DNA from: Rhodotorula mucilaginosa | Lineage: Eukaryota > Basidiomycota > Microbotryomycetes > Sporidiobolales > Sporidiobolaceae | NCBI GenBank assembly: GCA_034406715.1 | Contig: CP137865.1 | Span: 682,001 to 746,000 of the forward strand | Reading direction: 5' to 3' | DNA: 64,000 nt | In this document: one piece after another, positions 1 through 10,206 of the stretch | Position numbering within the stretch: position 1 is the stretch's first letter | Layout: each line of letters opens with the position of its first letter | Translations under genes and position numbers: made by a program | Notes under the pieces: model-generated | What the model saw: only the letters and a program-made list of their open reading frames with translations | The model's database searches: none | What the model was told of the DNA's origin: nothing

Positions 1-1129
1 CAGAGCTCCCCACGCAGCTCGCGTTGGCCGTCCTGGATACCCTCTTGTGCGGACTCGTCGACCATCCGAAAAACATGCGCACCTTTGAGAGCGTCGGCGG
101 GCTCGGGGCGATCGTGCGCGTCCTGAAGGACAAGAGCGTATCACAAGCTGTTCGGTGCGTCGAGGTTGTTCTCTTGACTTCATGCCTCAAGAGGTCCCCG
201 CGCTCACATCGGCATTGTACGGCGCCTGCAGGATCAAGGTCATCGAGATGCTCTTCTTTTACCTCATGCCGGAAGCGACTCCTTCCGCGTCGTCCTCCTC
301 CGATCTCAACCCGCTCGCAGCATCGCACGCAGCGACTCCGACCCTCGACTCGAACGTCTTGGCCCACCCTGAGCAGCTTCCCGACCTCCTCTCCGGCGCA
401 GCCGACTTTATTCCCCAAACGCCCGTCAAATCGCGCGTTCGTCCACCACCGGCCTCTTCCTCTCGCGAGAGACGAGAGAGTCCCGCTCAGTCGTCGCGCG
501 AGGGTTCTCCCACCCGCTCCCCTCGACTGTCAAAGCGCGCCGATCCTAGTCCGAGTGACTGGTTGCCGGAGACAACCCCACCGCGTGGCCACCATGCTGG
601 ACATCACGGCGACACTTTGGAACGTCGCCGAACTCCTTGCACACCGCGAGGACGACGGGCGACAGCCGTCCGACCGGAGAAGTCACAGGACGCTCCTGCG
701 ACGCAGGCTGAAGTGACTCGATCGCCAATCCGATCGACCTCGGGACATAGGAGAACGCAATCAGCTGTGGCGGACGGGACCCTTCCCAACCTCCGACCGC
801 CTGCGTCGGGGGAGCGTTCCTCCTCCTCCTCCCTCGACCGCACGAGTGAAGTCGTCCGGACCGATATGCCTCCCCCGCCGCGTCCCTCGTCGGTTCGACA
901 TGCGTCGTCGACAGTGCGTCGAACCGTATCGCAACCGAGTGCGCCACAGCCGGTCAACCCGCCATCGACGCCGAGAGCAGCACGCGAAGGCGCTGGTGCC
1001 GGCCATCGATTTCAGTCGCGCTCGCCGTACGTGCGCAGCAGAAGCGAGAAGAAGGAGCTACTCCGGCAAGTGATGCCGAACGTTGACGCCTTGGAAGCGC
1101 GGTTCAAAGCGATGGGGCTCGAGTTGTAG
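1..1129 (+). CDS. cdc14: Cdc14-like SIN (septation initiation network) component, 5' partial
   Basis: The 3' part of a gene that enters from the left edge. Exon <1-154 and exon 232-1129 join in phase across a 77-nt intron (donor GTGCGT, acceptor CTGCAG). The joined product reads HPKNMRTFESVGGLGAIVR, then KVIEMLFFYLMPE, which I recognise as the core of the fungal Cdc14/SIN family (Pfam CDC14). In fission yeast this protein partners the kinase Sid1 at the spindle pole body to trigger septation. It is unrelated to the phosphatase also called Cdc14. After the conserved core, the last ~280 residues are Ser/Pro/Arg-rich and look disordered, with a short conserved-looking C-terminal helix (VDALEARFKAMGLEL) before the TAG at 1127-1129. 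The N-terminal half lies outside the window. Family assignment is knowledge-based from these motifs; partner and role are inferred from fission yeast. Confidence 0.8.
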
Positions 1130-1276
1130 CGCGCGTTGGCGTGCAAGTTCGTTTTTTCGGACTTGCAATGCTCTCTCGTCGAAGACGTAAACTGCGAATG
1201 ATTGTTCGCATGGTCATCAAAGAGAGTATTTGGTTACCCAGCCGTAAGCACGAAGAAGTAAAATGTAGGAACAAAG

Positions 1277-2559
1277 TCAGAAGGAGAAGAGGGAAGGTTG
1301 CGAAAGGCCAGACGTGTGGGCGCAGGGGGGAGAAGCATAGGGTATCGAAGGCGAAAGGTCAAACCGCGACAAGTCGGGCCCACAGCCGAATGGGATGGTG
1401 TGAATCGCGCATGGCCCAAAAGGAGGCGGCAGAGTTTGTCCCGACGTTGTTGTCCTCGACTTTGGCACGCCGCACTCTGGGTCCGAGCTGGCGCCTGGCG
1501 ATGCACCATGAATCTCGGACGAGGTTCTGGGGAAGAAGGCGTATTGCTGCGCTTCGGGTGGCTCGGTCAGCCTGTGTGAAAGTGGACGGGGCGACTCGAC
1601 GAAAGAATGGCGACCGCCGTCGCATCCGAAATGAGCGGCTGAGAACCCGCCCTGGCGCCGCGAAGAAGGTGGTGGTGTACGTGGCTCCGTGACGTCTGAA
1701 GGGACCGTCGACACTGACGATGCGAGCGAGGGGCGGCGGCGAGACAATTTGGACGGCGCCGGGCTCGGCGTACCCTCCGCAGGGTGGTGGGCAAAGGCGG
1801 CCGATGCGTCAGAAGTGTTCAGCCCTGTGACCATACGGGACAAATACGATCGCCCCTTCGAGGCGTCGATGAAACCGACACCGTAAGCAGTCGAATTGCC
1901 CGGGTCGGCCGGTAGGAAGGCAGTTGCGAATTGAAACGCCGCAGAGATTTGTGCAACTTGGTCGTCCGCGTAAGAGCCGATCAGTGCATCCGCAGTCGTG
2001 CTTGCTGGCTCCGTGACCGTGAGTTGTGTGGCTGGCAGTCCTGCCTCGCCGAGCTTTGCGAGCAAATTCGACTCGAGCCGGTAGAGGCGCTGATTCAACT
2101 CGCTCAGAGGACCGTACGACCTGCAATTCATTTGTGTCAGTATTGCGATCCTTGCATGATGGAGATCTCGTGGGACATACCGCTGCCTGCCCTGCCAGTT
2201 GCGCTCAGTCTCGCCGTAAGTGCACTCCAAGCGCTCGAGATTGCACCTTTCGCAAGCCGACTTGTTCGTCGCGTCGGCCTCCGAAGAAGTCTCGCACTTG
2301 ATTTGTACTGACGACACACAGCGACTCCTGCGGCAAAGGATTTGTGAGTAGAGGCAGGGCAACGCAAGACGAGGAGAAGTCGCACCTTCTCTCTCGGCAA
2401 TGGTCGCCTACCCGTCAAATTCTGTTAGTCCATTGTCTCGGCTTTTCGACGTGCCGCATCTATGAGCTTACAAGGGCGCCTCCGTTTGACTGCCTTCTGT
2501 AAAGTCGGATACGGCGCTGCGCGCTCGGTCGCTTTCCGTCCGCTTCTCGTCTTTGGCAT
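1277..2559 (-). CDS. Zn2Cys6 fungal transcription factor
   Basis: Four exons on the minus strand: 2472-2559, 2386-2407 (22 nt), 2181-2327 and 1277-2120, giving 366 aa. The first two introns fall inside the zinc cluster, so no single open frame shows the motif. Spliced, it reads KRRRPCDHCRERRSRC followed by IKCE and CERCNLERLECTYG. This is the expected C-x2-C-x6-C ... C-x2-C-x6-C binuclear cluster, preceded by a basic stretch, at residues ~25-80. A leucine-rich segment (LSELNQRLYRLESNLLAKL, ~105-125) right after it fits the linker/coiled-coil dimerisation element of Gal4-type factors. The rest is Ser/Pro/Arg-rich and low complexity, and I see no clear middle homology (fungal_trans) domain. At 366 aa it is short for the family. 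Target genes cannot be guessed. The start at 2559 is the first ATG in frame with the cluster. Convergent with the SIN gene, 147 bp between stops. Confidence 0.82.
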
Positions 2560-3108
2560 TTTCCCTCTGTCCCGTCAATTGCAGTCGGACCTCGGCTCGC
2601 AGCGAGGTGTCGGCGTGAGTCGCTACCTGATAAACGGAAATGATCAGCGCGCGAGCACGCACCGATCGGGCTGAGGAGGAGGTATTCACCAGCGACGACT
2701 GCCGACTGCCGAGGTCACCTGAAACTGTCGTATCTTGAGATTTTCGCAGCCATGAGGGAGAAGGAAGAGAGAGGAAAGAGGGAGAGGAGGGGGTAGGCGC
2801 GCGAAATAGTCGCACCATGTCTTGAGGCGTGGGGCGCATCGTTATCTTTGTCACACGACGACGAAGGCGAAGCTCCTGTCGAGTCCGCGGAGCTCGCGTG
2901 CAGGGACCGGCCCTAGCGCCGCGTGCCCCCCACTCGTGTTCTGCTCCTCGAGTAGTGGAAATGTAACCCTTACAATCAAGATGCGATGACGACTACAACA
3001 TGCGACGACGCGTCTCCGATCCGACTTGCGAAGAGGGCGGTCTCAGAACGAAGGGAAGGGGAGTCGGGTGCAACGAGGGGACCAGTCGAGCTAGGCCGGG
3101 GCAAGTCC
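2560..3108. other. Intergenic, TF promoter / Caf1 3' flank
   Basis: About 550 bp between the transcription-factor start codon and the Caf1 stop. Presumably it holds the transcription-factor promoter and 5' UTR. A purine-rich run lies near 2757-2800. No gene or recognisable RNA seen. Confidence 0.5.
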
Positions 3109-4402
3109 TCACGGTCGAGGCTGCTGCTTCGGTGAAGGCGACATGATGGCGATCGCTGACGAAGTCGCTGCTGCGAGTGGTGCTGCTGCCGGGATCGGGG
3201 TGGAAACGTTGACGGGGTAGTGGACGGCGCCGTTGAACTCTCGAGGATAGGTCAAGTTGGTGATTGCCGATCCCGAGTTGAGGCCGTACAGAACGCCCTG
3301 TTTTCCTTGCGATATCAGCCGTGTATTTAGAGGGGAGATGCAGGAAAAGACGCGGAAACTCGCCATGAATTTCTTGTCGATGCTGTTCTCGAAGAACTTG
3401 TCCCGCATCTTGAAGAACGTGGCCGCGGTCAACAGGCTATCTGAGCCGGCTTGATGTTGCGGGCCTATCCGCGAAACCTATAGACGTGGGCAGCAGACGG
3501 GTTAGCTCGACCCGAAGCGAACAGTGGTGGAAGCCACTCACGCCGAGGTCGTCCGCCACCTCCTGCAGTCCTCCCTTGAGCGTCTTGCAGCTCTTCATCA
3601 GGTACTGCAGCCATATGTGTTAATTAAGTTATCGCGTCAGTCAGAACCCGGCGAGCATGCTTACCTTGATATCCCAAATGCAGGGGAACCAAATCCGCAA
3701 GAGTTCGAAGAATTCCGTCTCGGTCGGCGGTAGAGGTGCGCACGAGACAATCTTGAGCAAGTAGCCAAAGTCGTATCCGCTATATGCAATTCAAAGGGTG
3801 AGCGTGCCGCAAGGTGGCTGGGGAGTCCGGGCTGCGCACCTGTGGAACGAGATCCACTGCACGTCGTCGAGGAGGACCAATCCGGACGAGATGAGGAGCT
3901 CGCCAAAGTGCTCGACGGGGATGCCGTACTCCTCATGTCGCTTGAAGTTGATGCCCGACTTTGTGAGGAGTTCGATCGATTCGGGGGCGTACATGTCGTC
4001 GTTGATGCTGAACTGGAAGTTGAACTGCCATGTGCAGACGCCCGGTGCGAGCTCGCCGTTCTCGTCGCACAGGGTCAAGCCGAGTTGGATGATCCGGAGC
4101 AAGTCGACGTTACACCGGAGGGTCTGGTAGTGGTAATCGCTCGACCCGCGAAACGAGCCGATCGGTCGCGCGACGACACCCGGAAACTCGGTATCCTGTG
4201 GGAGCAGAGTGCAGGAGTCAGCACCTCCCTTGCAGACGAGTTCCATGCGTATTGCCGAGCAGACAAGGCAGGGCAGCAAGCATGAGGCAGGGAGCGAGGG
4301 ACTGACCATGGCGACGAAGGGATACTTTTCGATTGCGGCGCGGAGGTACGACATCTCCTCCTCGAGGTTGGTAGTCCACACCTCCTTGATCCGGTCCGCC
4401 AT
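3109..4402 (-). CDS. POP2: CCR4-NOT deadenylase subunit Caf1/Pop2 (CNOT7-like)
   Basis: Six exons: 4307-4402, 3840-4195, 3665-3779, 3542-3604, 3364-3477 and 3109-3297; 933 nt, 310 aa. The product starts MADRIKEVWTTNLEEEM and matches the Caf1 RNase-D fold throughout. The DEDD catalytic set is visible: DTEFPGVV (Asp, Glu), ISFHSGYDFGYL (Asp), and HQAGSDSLLT (His, Asp). It removes poly(A) tails in the cytoplasm as part of CCR4-NOT. The last intron appears to be GC-AG: exon 5 ends at ATG and is followed by GCGAGT, and only this junction gives the family sequence KKFM-GVLYGLNSG in frame. Reading through would insert about 22 unrelated residues. The C-terminal tail (Ala/Pro/Ser, ~35 aa) is not conserved. 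Start choice: the ATG at 4402 aligns with the usual start of the fold; a longer open frame upstream (to 4545) has no similarity I recognise. Confidence 0.93.
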
Positions 4403-5000
4403 GCCTGCGATGTGCCTAGCAGAGAGAGGGAGACCTTGACGGGTGACGAGGCGTGTTCGAGGCGGGGGAACCGAGTCGAGCGGAGTCGTTCCAAGGCCGG
4501 CAGAGAGGCTGGCAAAGACGGAGTAGTCTGCTTGGCCAGCAACAAGCGTCAGTCAGCTCGACTGCCTCGCTGCGTGCCGAAGGAGAGTCCGGCGGTGCCG
4601 TCCGATGAGAGGTCGTCGCGGCGAGAGCGATCGTGACTCTGGCTCTACTGCGACTGGCGAGGTATGTGGTACCAGACAGGGAGACTCACGACGGTACTGA
4701 CAGAGTCTATGCCCGGGAGCCCAAGCTCGCTATGGACGCGACTCGAAGCGGGCTGGAAACCCGCTGGATTCGCGCCGCGTCGCCTCCAAGCACCTGCCGT
4801 CAAACAGCAAGAATCTGGCCTGTAGCCGACGGAAAGTATCTGCTTACGCCCTTTCCACGCTATCAAAATACCCGCAAAAATCACCAAGCCGAGATGCTGG
4901 GAGACTCGAAAGGAGGGCAAGAAGGTTGCCGACACCTATCCAAGCCGTGGCACAACTCTGCGTTGCGAGGGCTGATCTATGATCTCTATATTCCCCGGCG
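4403..5000. other. Intergenic, Caf1 upstream region
   Basis: About 600 bp between Caf1 and the DUF1992 gene. The minus strand is open at 4645-4935 with one hydrophobic stretch (HLGLVIFAGILIAW), but there is no in-frame ATG and no domain I recognise. Probably Caf1 promoter and 5' UTR plus the 3' UTR of the next gene. Confidence 0.4.
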
Positions 5001-6868
5001 CTACTCTTTCGTGAGCTTGCGTATGGGTACCGGCTCGTCTGGACCTTTCGTAAACACCTCGACGACCAACCTCCTGAACGCCCGCCACATTGTATCCTTC
5101 TTGTCGGCCTCTTGCTCGCCGCCCATGTCGTCCGCCGTCACGCTCCGGACGTCGCCCGGGTCGTTGACGACCAACCCGTGGCGGGTCTGCGTGCCCATGC
5201 CGTGATCGAGCCGGCGCTGGAGCTCGGCGGCGATGGTCGGCGCGCACGACGAGAACGCCTCCCGGAGCTCGTTCGCGACGGTGAGGAGGGGTCGGCGGAC
5301 GTTGTACGGAGCGATGATGTTGTATTTGCGCGTCATTTCGTTGAGCGCCTGGAGCGAAACCTCATGATAGCCTCTGTGAGCGCGACACGACGGCAGTCAG
5401 CGTCGCCGAGTCGCAAACAGACGGCAAGGTGTAGGACTCACTTTTCGCGCGCAATCCACTCTGGATCCGTCCATCCGTCGCGCACCTCTCGCACGACGGC
5501 TCCGGTGAGACCTTCGGTCGATCGGATCCGAATTGCGCGACGGGTCCAGTTTGAGCGCAATTCGGTACGGAAAGCGGAAAGAGCAGCGTCGAGTTCTGTG
5601 TACATTTTGTTGTTGGGTACAGATAGCGTCAGACGCGCAGCTCCGTATGGCGAGCACGACAATTCGCACCTTTCTGCATTTCGATCCAAGGAGGCGCGGC
5701 TTCCTGAGTCTTGAGTATACGGTTCATGAGGAACTCGGTCCTGCAACCGGGTGCCGCGTGAGTCCAGCGTTCGTAGCAGTTCTCTGGAGGGAATGGGTGC
5801 GCACCTGTCGATGAAAGGATTCGATTCGGCGTGGTCACGCTGGATCGGCTTGCCTCTCCCTTGCACCTTGTCAAAGACGCCGTCCTTGCGCGCCTGCTTG
5901 ATCTTTTCCTCCAACCACCCTTCCCACACTTGGAAATCCTGCGCCTGCCCTCCTGCGTTTTGACCGCTCTGCTGCTCGTGCACGGGAACGGAAACCCCGC
6001 GTCCGCTCATCAGGTCGAACCCGCCGCCAGACCCGAGCCCGCTACGGACGCTGCCGGAGGGGCGTCGCACGCCACCCCGGTAATCCAGCGATCGCTCGTA
6101 GGCGTTCGCGAGGCGCTGCTTCTTGAACGCTGACGGGCGGCTCGAGAGCGAAGCGTCCTTTCGTGCTGCTGCGATCGCAGCTTTTCGAGCCGAGATGGTG
6201 CCGGTACCGTTCGGATCCGTCGCTCTGTATCCGGGCAACGGGTTGTAGTGCTCCGGCGGTCTGAAGACGACATCCCATGGATTTTGCGGGCCGGGAGATT
6301 CGCTACTCGTGGATCGCGTAGGAGTCGAAATGACAGTCGGCTCGGCGGTCTCGAATGCCTGCGAAGGGAGCGGTGCAGGTTGCGGGATCGGCTTCTGGTA
6401 GCCCTGCTCGTCCGCGCGCCATAGAGGTGTAGCGGGTCAGCATCGATTTCACGTGCCTGAACGCGGGAAGAGGGGTGTGAGAAAACTCACCTTGACACGA
6501 AGCGGTTTGTACTGGTCCTCGAGGATACGCTTCAACATGCGCTCCCGCGATTCTTCGCCGCGCCAGGCGTCGGGGTCGGGTACGACTCTCGGTCGCTTCG
6601 CCTGACCCGATCTGACGACTTCCGCCTCGTGCGCCTCTTCGGCTGCAGCCTGCGCGGCGATGTAGGCTGCTGCGCTCGATTCGCTATTTGTGCGACCTTC
6701 TCTCGCTTCGACGGCGCTCGTACGGCTGTGCGATCCCGGTGTGTCGTCGTGAGCCGAAGTGGCGAGTGGAGCAGACGAGCAGATCGCCCGTCGAGCGGCG
6801 AGCCGAGCGGTTGTGACGGTTGTTGTACGGGGCTGTATGGCTCTCTGCAACGCAGCGCACGCCTTCAT
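5001..6868 (-). CDS. DUF1992 / DNAJC28-like protein, probably mitochondrial
   Basis: Five exons: 6491-6868, ~5805-6403, 5670-5740, 5442-5595 and 5001-5373; 1575 nt, 524 aa. The start MKACAALQRAIQPR followed by an Arg/Ala/Ser/Thr-rich stretch with almost no acids is a likely mitochondrial presequence. The conserved DnaJ-homologue domain (DUF1992) spans ~290-385: WEGWLEEKIKQARKDG, FDKVQGRGKP, then NPFIDRTEFLMNRILK and APPWIEMQKEL, across three splice sites. As in other fungal members I find no J domain (no HPD motif), so chaperone activity cannot be assumed. A C-terminal conserved block begins EMTRKYNIIAPYNV. The function of the family is not well established. The exact acceptor of intron 1 is ambiguous (6403 or 6406). 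Its start codon is only 64 bp from the left arm of the large inverted repeat, so its promoter probably lies in repeat DNA. Confidence 0.85.
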
Positions 6869-6932
6869 GCCGGTTCTCTGGTACAGCGTGTGGCGTGCTG
6901 ACGAAAGGCTTCGGCTCGCGAGCGGACGGAAA

Positions 6933-8086
6933 GTGGAGCTGGCAAAAACAGGTTTTTGATCGCGAAATCTACCGGCGGCGGCGGACATTTCAAGTATAGT
7001 GACATGTCCAGCGCTACAAAGGGAGCGATATGAATAACTAGCAAAGGAAACAAGGACAGGCAAATCACAGAGCAGCCACAAATGGCTTTCCGACTCAACT
7101 CGAGCTCGCGCCCGTCAGACCCCAGTTCAAGCACCACGCTCGAACCCAGAGTAAGGATGCTGTGGGAGCGAGCATAGTAGCCAGAGTTTCCCCTATGTGC
7201 CCCTTATGTTTGCTTTCTTTCTCCGGAAAGAGACTTGACAAGTCCCGACGAGGACTCGAGGGAGCGGGACTTCTCCTCAGCTTCTTCAGATTGGTTCACT
7301 TGGCGGACCCCACGGCTGAGGATACGCGGAGGGCCCTCACTGCTTTAGTACCTTCATGCCCACCCACGCGCCCAATATCTATGTCAACTTGCGGAGATCT
7401 TGGTTGGAAGGCTCGCCCGTCCGCCGCGGTGCTCGGTCCTTTTGCCTTTTCGGCGATCCCGCAAGAGGGAGCGGCGCTTTCCAGTCTTTTTGAACTCTCT
7501 GCTGGAGCGTAGAGGTCTTGTTTTTGTAATACACCGCCCATAGTCTCATGTCCTTGCCCCTTGCGCCGGGGAGAAGGGGGTGAAGAGACAGCAGCGCTTC
7601 GCTTTCTCGCTGCTCTGCTTCGTTTCTCGACGAGTCATGGCTCTCGGTGAACCGGGTGCGTCTCACACTGGATGAATATAATCCAGCGTAGCGGACGGGA
7701 CGTTTCCAGATCGAATCCGGAGGGAGAGAGCGGGCGACAAAAAGATCAAGACTTTTGGAGCTGCCGCTTGGCGAGAGATTGACGTGTCGCATTCGCAACG
7801 ACGTACGTAAAGGATGCTAGTTTTCAATAAGCAATCGGAGATGACTCGGTTATAAACCTCACTGTCTACCTCGCTTGCCCGAGCACAAGGTTGGAGCGTT
7901 TTGCCACCGATTGAGGTTTCCGCCAAGGCAAAATCGATTCCTCCGGTCGATACTCGGTGCTCGCCCACCATCCTTTAGTCTTTCCAGTATCGTTCGGCTA
8001 TGCACATCCGTCTCGTAAGCTCGTACGGTAAGCGAAAGGATGTGGTGACCACAAATCGAATCGTTTCAAAGCGGGCCTGCTTCCAG
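6933..8086. repeat. Left arm of a ~1.16 kb near-identical inverted repeat
   Basis: The reverse complement of this stretch matches 18435-19608 almost base for base. I see only a few differences: a 4-bp insertion near 19570, a 9-bp tandem duplication near 19320, an ~8-bp change near 19055 and scattered substitutions. The outer end is sharp at GTGGAGCTGGC (6933). The inner end is at TTCCAG (about 8086), after which the two sides share nothing obvious. It carries the probable promoter of the DUF1992 gene on its outer edge. The arm contains a 102-codon open frame (7663-7971, minus) also present in the other arm. No transposase, LTR or tRNA features seen. Likely a segmental inverted duplication or two copies of one repeat; the high identity suggests recent origin or gene conversion. 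Confidence 0.9.
7663..7971 (-). CDS. Hypothetical 102-aa ORF, conserved in both repeat arms
   Basis: An ATG-initiated open frame, starting MVGEHRVSTGGIDFAL and ending LDYIHPV. It is repeated without amino-acid change in the other repeat arm (18550-18858, plus strand). No domain, signal peptide or membrane segment is recognised. Identity between the two copies is explained by the high nucleotide identity of the arms, so it is weak evidence for coding. Kept only as a possible small gene. Confidence 0.2.
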   Translation of the reverse strand: MVGEHRVSTGGIDFALAETSIGGKTLQPCARASEVDSEVYNRVISDCLLKTSILYVRRCECDTSISRQAAAPKVLIFLSPALSLRIRSGNVPSATLDYIHPV

Positions 8087-9000
8087 AGCGCGGAGGAGTA
8101 TGAATCGGCCTCTAACCCCGGCTTTTTATTGCATCCGAACACTCACGCATTGCGCCTCTCTTCCAAGAGGACAGCTTGGCTTGCCCGGCTGCAAATCACG
8201 TCTGTTTGGTTCCATGGTCGGGAACCTATCTCCGGCATGGCAGGAGCGACCTCGCTGGCCGCGCCGCTGATCTGGGCATATTCCAACGCCTGCAGGCCTC
8301 GCTTTGACTGCGCCACCGAGGTCTCGCACCTCACTTCTCTTTCAACCTCTTCTCATCTTTTCCCCGATTGCCTCTCGCTCTTTGTCCTCACCTTGGCCTC
8401 CTCCCTCTCTTGCCCGTGCTGACGGGGCTCGATTCGACGGCGTGGTCCTAGCGCTTTCAACCATTCTCGGACTGCGTGGAGCGCAGCCCTCCAGCCCCTT
8501 CATTGCCTTTCTTCCCCTAGCGACGCCTCGGCAGCGTACCAGGCCTCGGACAAAGATTCAGAGGTTTCCCAATGACTGGACTTATTGCAAGACGTAAGGA
8601 GAAGAAGTCCAGGTGGTGGATTTACGGGTTTCTGCCCTCAAGCCGTATTTTTTTTTGACCTTCTCAGCTCTTGCTTCCGTCCTTCTCGCTTCCGCCCCCC
8701 CCCCCCCTTTACTCCACACTTGTAGCTTCCTGCCCACACCATGCTTCCAAAAGCCTTGGACTAGTGAAAGAGAGAACATGCAGGACCTAGGTGAGTAGCA
8801 CTATCCGCTCAGACTCTGATGTGACCGTGTCGAGCTGACTCGGGAATCGGGATACGCGATACGTCTAGTGCTCTCCGCCATTGCTTTGTCTGATATGCTT
8901 GCTAACTGTACTGGCTCGGCGGGTTGGCACCTTTGAGTGAAGATACTTGAGGTCGAGTAACCCTGGGCGGGTTGTCGTAATTCACTGCAAATGCCTTTGA
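8087..9000. other. Non-coding spacer inside the inverted repeat
   Basis: About 900 bp with no supported gene. It contains a 13-C homopolymer at 8695-8707, a T-run near 8648-8656 and pyrimidine-rich stretches. Open frames here are short and look random. Confidence 0.4.
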
Positions 9001-10206
9001 GGCGCCCGAACAGCGTCGGCTTCTTGGAAGGACGCGCAGAGCGTCCAACACCGGCCACTGCCCACAAAGTAGGACATTGCTTTGCAGCTGTTCCTGACTG
9101 TCAGCCGTAGCGTGAGGTCAGAAACAGGATCCGCGTGAAAGCGGCGCGAGTTGATCTCGTCTCCTCCTCGTTGCCTCCCCTCTATATCTGCTCTTGTCTC
9201 ATCGTGAGGCTTGGGCCTTACACTTCTTGCCTGGATCCTCTCGCCTGGATTTGCATGTACTCAAAAGAGCGCCTCTCCCTCTTCCGGGCCAAGATTGGAT
9301 GCGCCAACAGGTGCAGTTGCAGCAAGAGGAAAGAGATCGGGAGGCGATCTGGACGGTACAGCTCTATGGAGGGATCCAGCCGAGGATGGAGGCAGCCCAG
9401 AGAGTCACGAGGACAAGAACGGTCAGAGAGGACAATTCATGAATGGATGAGGGACAGCAAATCAGCGTGAAGGAAGAAAGGTAGACAGAAAGACAGAGAG
9501 CGTGCAGAGGCCACTCGTCTCAAGCGCGAGCGAGACGAGGGTACTCTGCGAGGGACGGTAATGCGAGAGTGAAACATGTAACCAAACAACACTGAATTGA
9601 GTGTTGATTACAAGTAGAGAGCGGGTGAGGTGAAGAAGAGAGGAGCTACAACAGGAGGGCAGTGCCTCGAGCCGAGATCAATCATCCAACTTCCGTCCAT
9701 CCGTTGCCTTGACCATCCAAAACCCCGTCAACGTCATGATCTTGAGTACAAGTATATGGTAGTATAATCTGGGAAGGATCCCATCAGCAAAGGTTTGAAA
9801 GACAATGAGCGAGAGGAAAAGGACTTTAAATTGGAAGAGTGCTTGGAGTGAGCGAGAGCGGACAGATCCGAAGGAGCAGGCCTAGCAAAGCGATACCATA
9901 GATAAATGTGTGGAGAAACAGAGATACGGAAGGAGGAAAGGGACAGAGGAAGGGTCAGAGGAAGGGATGGAGAAAGGGAAGACAAACGGGAATAGAGAAA
10001 GGGATTTGTTGTCAAACAGACAGAGAAAGGCAAGGAGAGTGGAAAGGAGAATAGGAGTCTGGACTCTGCTGAAAAAGGGAAGGGGTGAACAAGTTCGGCA
10101 AGATAGGGAAGGGGAAACAAGCTGGCCTCATTGAGCGCATCTGCATCGGTCGCTTCGTCCCCGACCTCGGCCTCGCTCTCGGCCTTGCCGGTCAACAACC
10201 CAGGCC
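9001..10206 (+). repeat. Left terminal inverted segment of a ~3.4 kb unit
   Basis: Read on the plus strand, this segment resembles the reverse complement of 11818-12445 in the same order: GCGCCCGAACAGCGTC near 9008, then GCAAGAGGAAAGAGAT near 9333, TACAGCTCTATG near 9357 and AATCAGCGTGAAGGAA near 9461. A long purine-rich block follows (9900-10100), then GTCAACAACCC near 10191. By eye the matched blocks are roughly 75-90 percent identical, with insertions of about 190 and 330-430 bp on this side. The two segments bracket an unknown gene like terminal inverted repeats, but I cannot see exact ends or a target-site duplication. Confidence 0.6.

Noticed and set aside
4645-4935. Minus-strand open frame with a hydrophobic stretch between Caf1 and the DUF1992 gene
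   Set aside because: No in-frame ATG, no splice partner that gives a start, and no recognisable family; it lies where Caf1 upstream DNA is expected.
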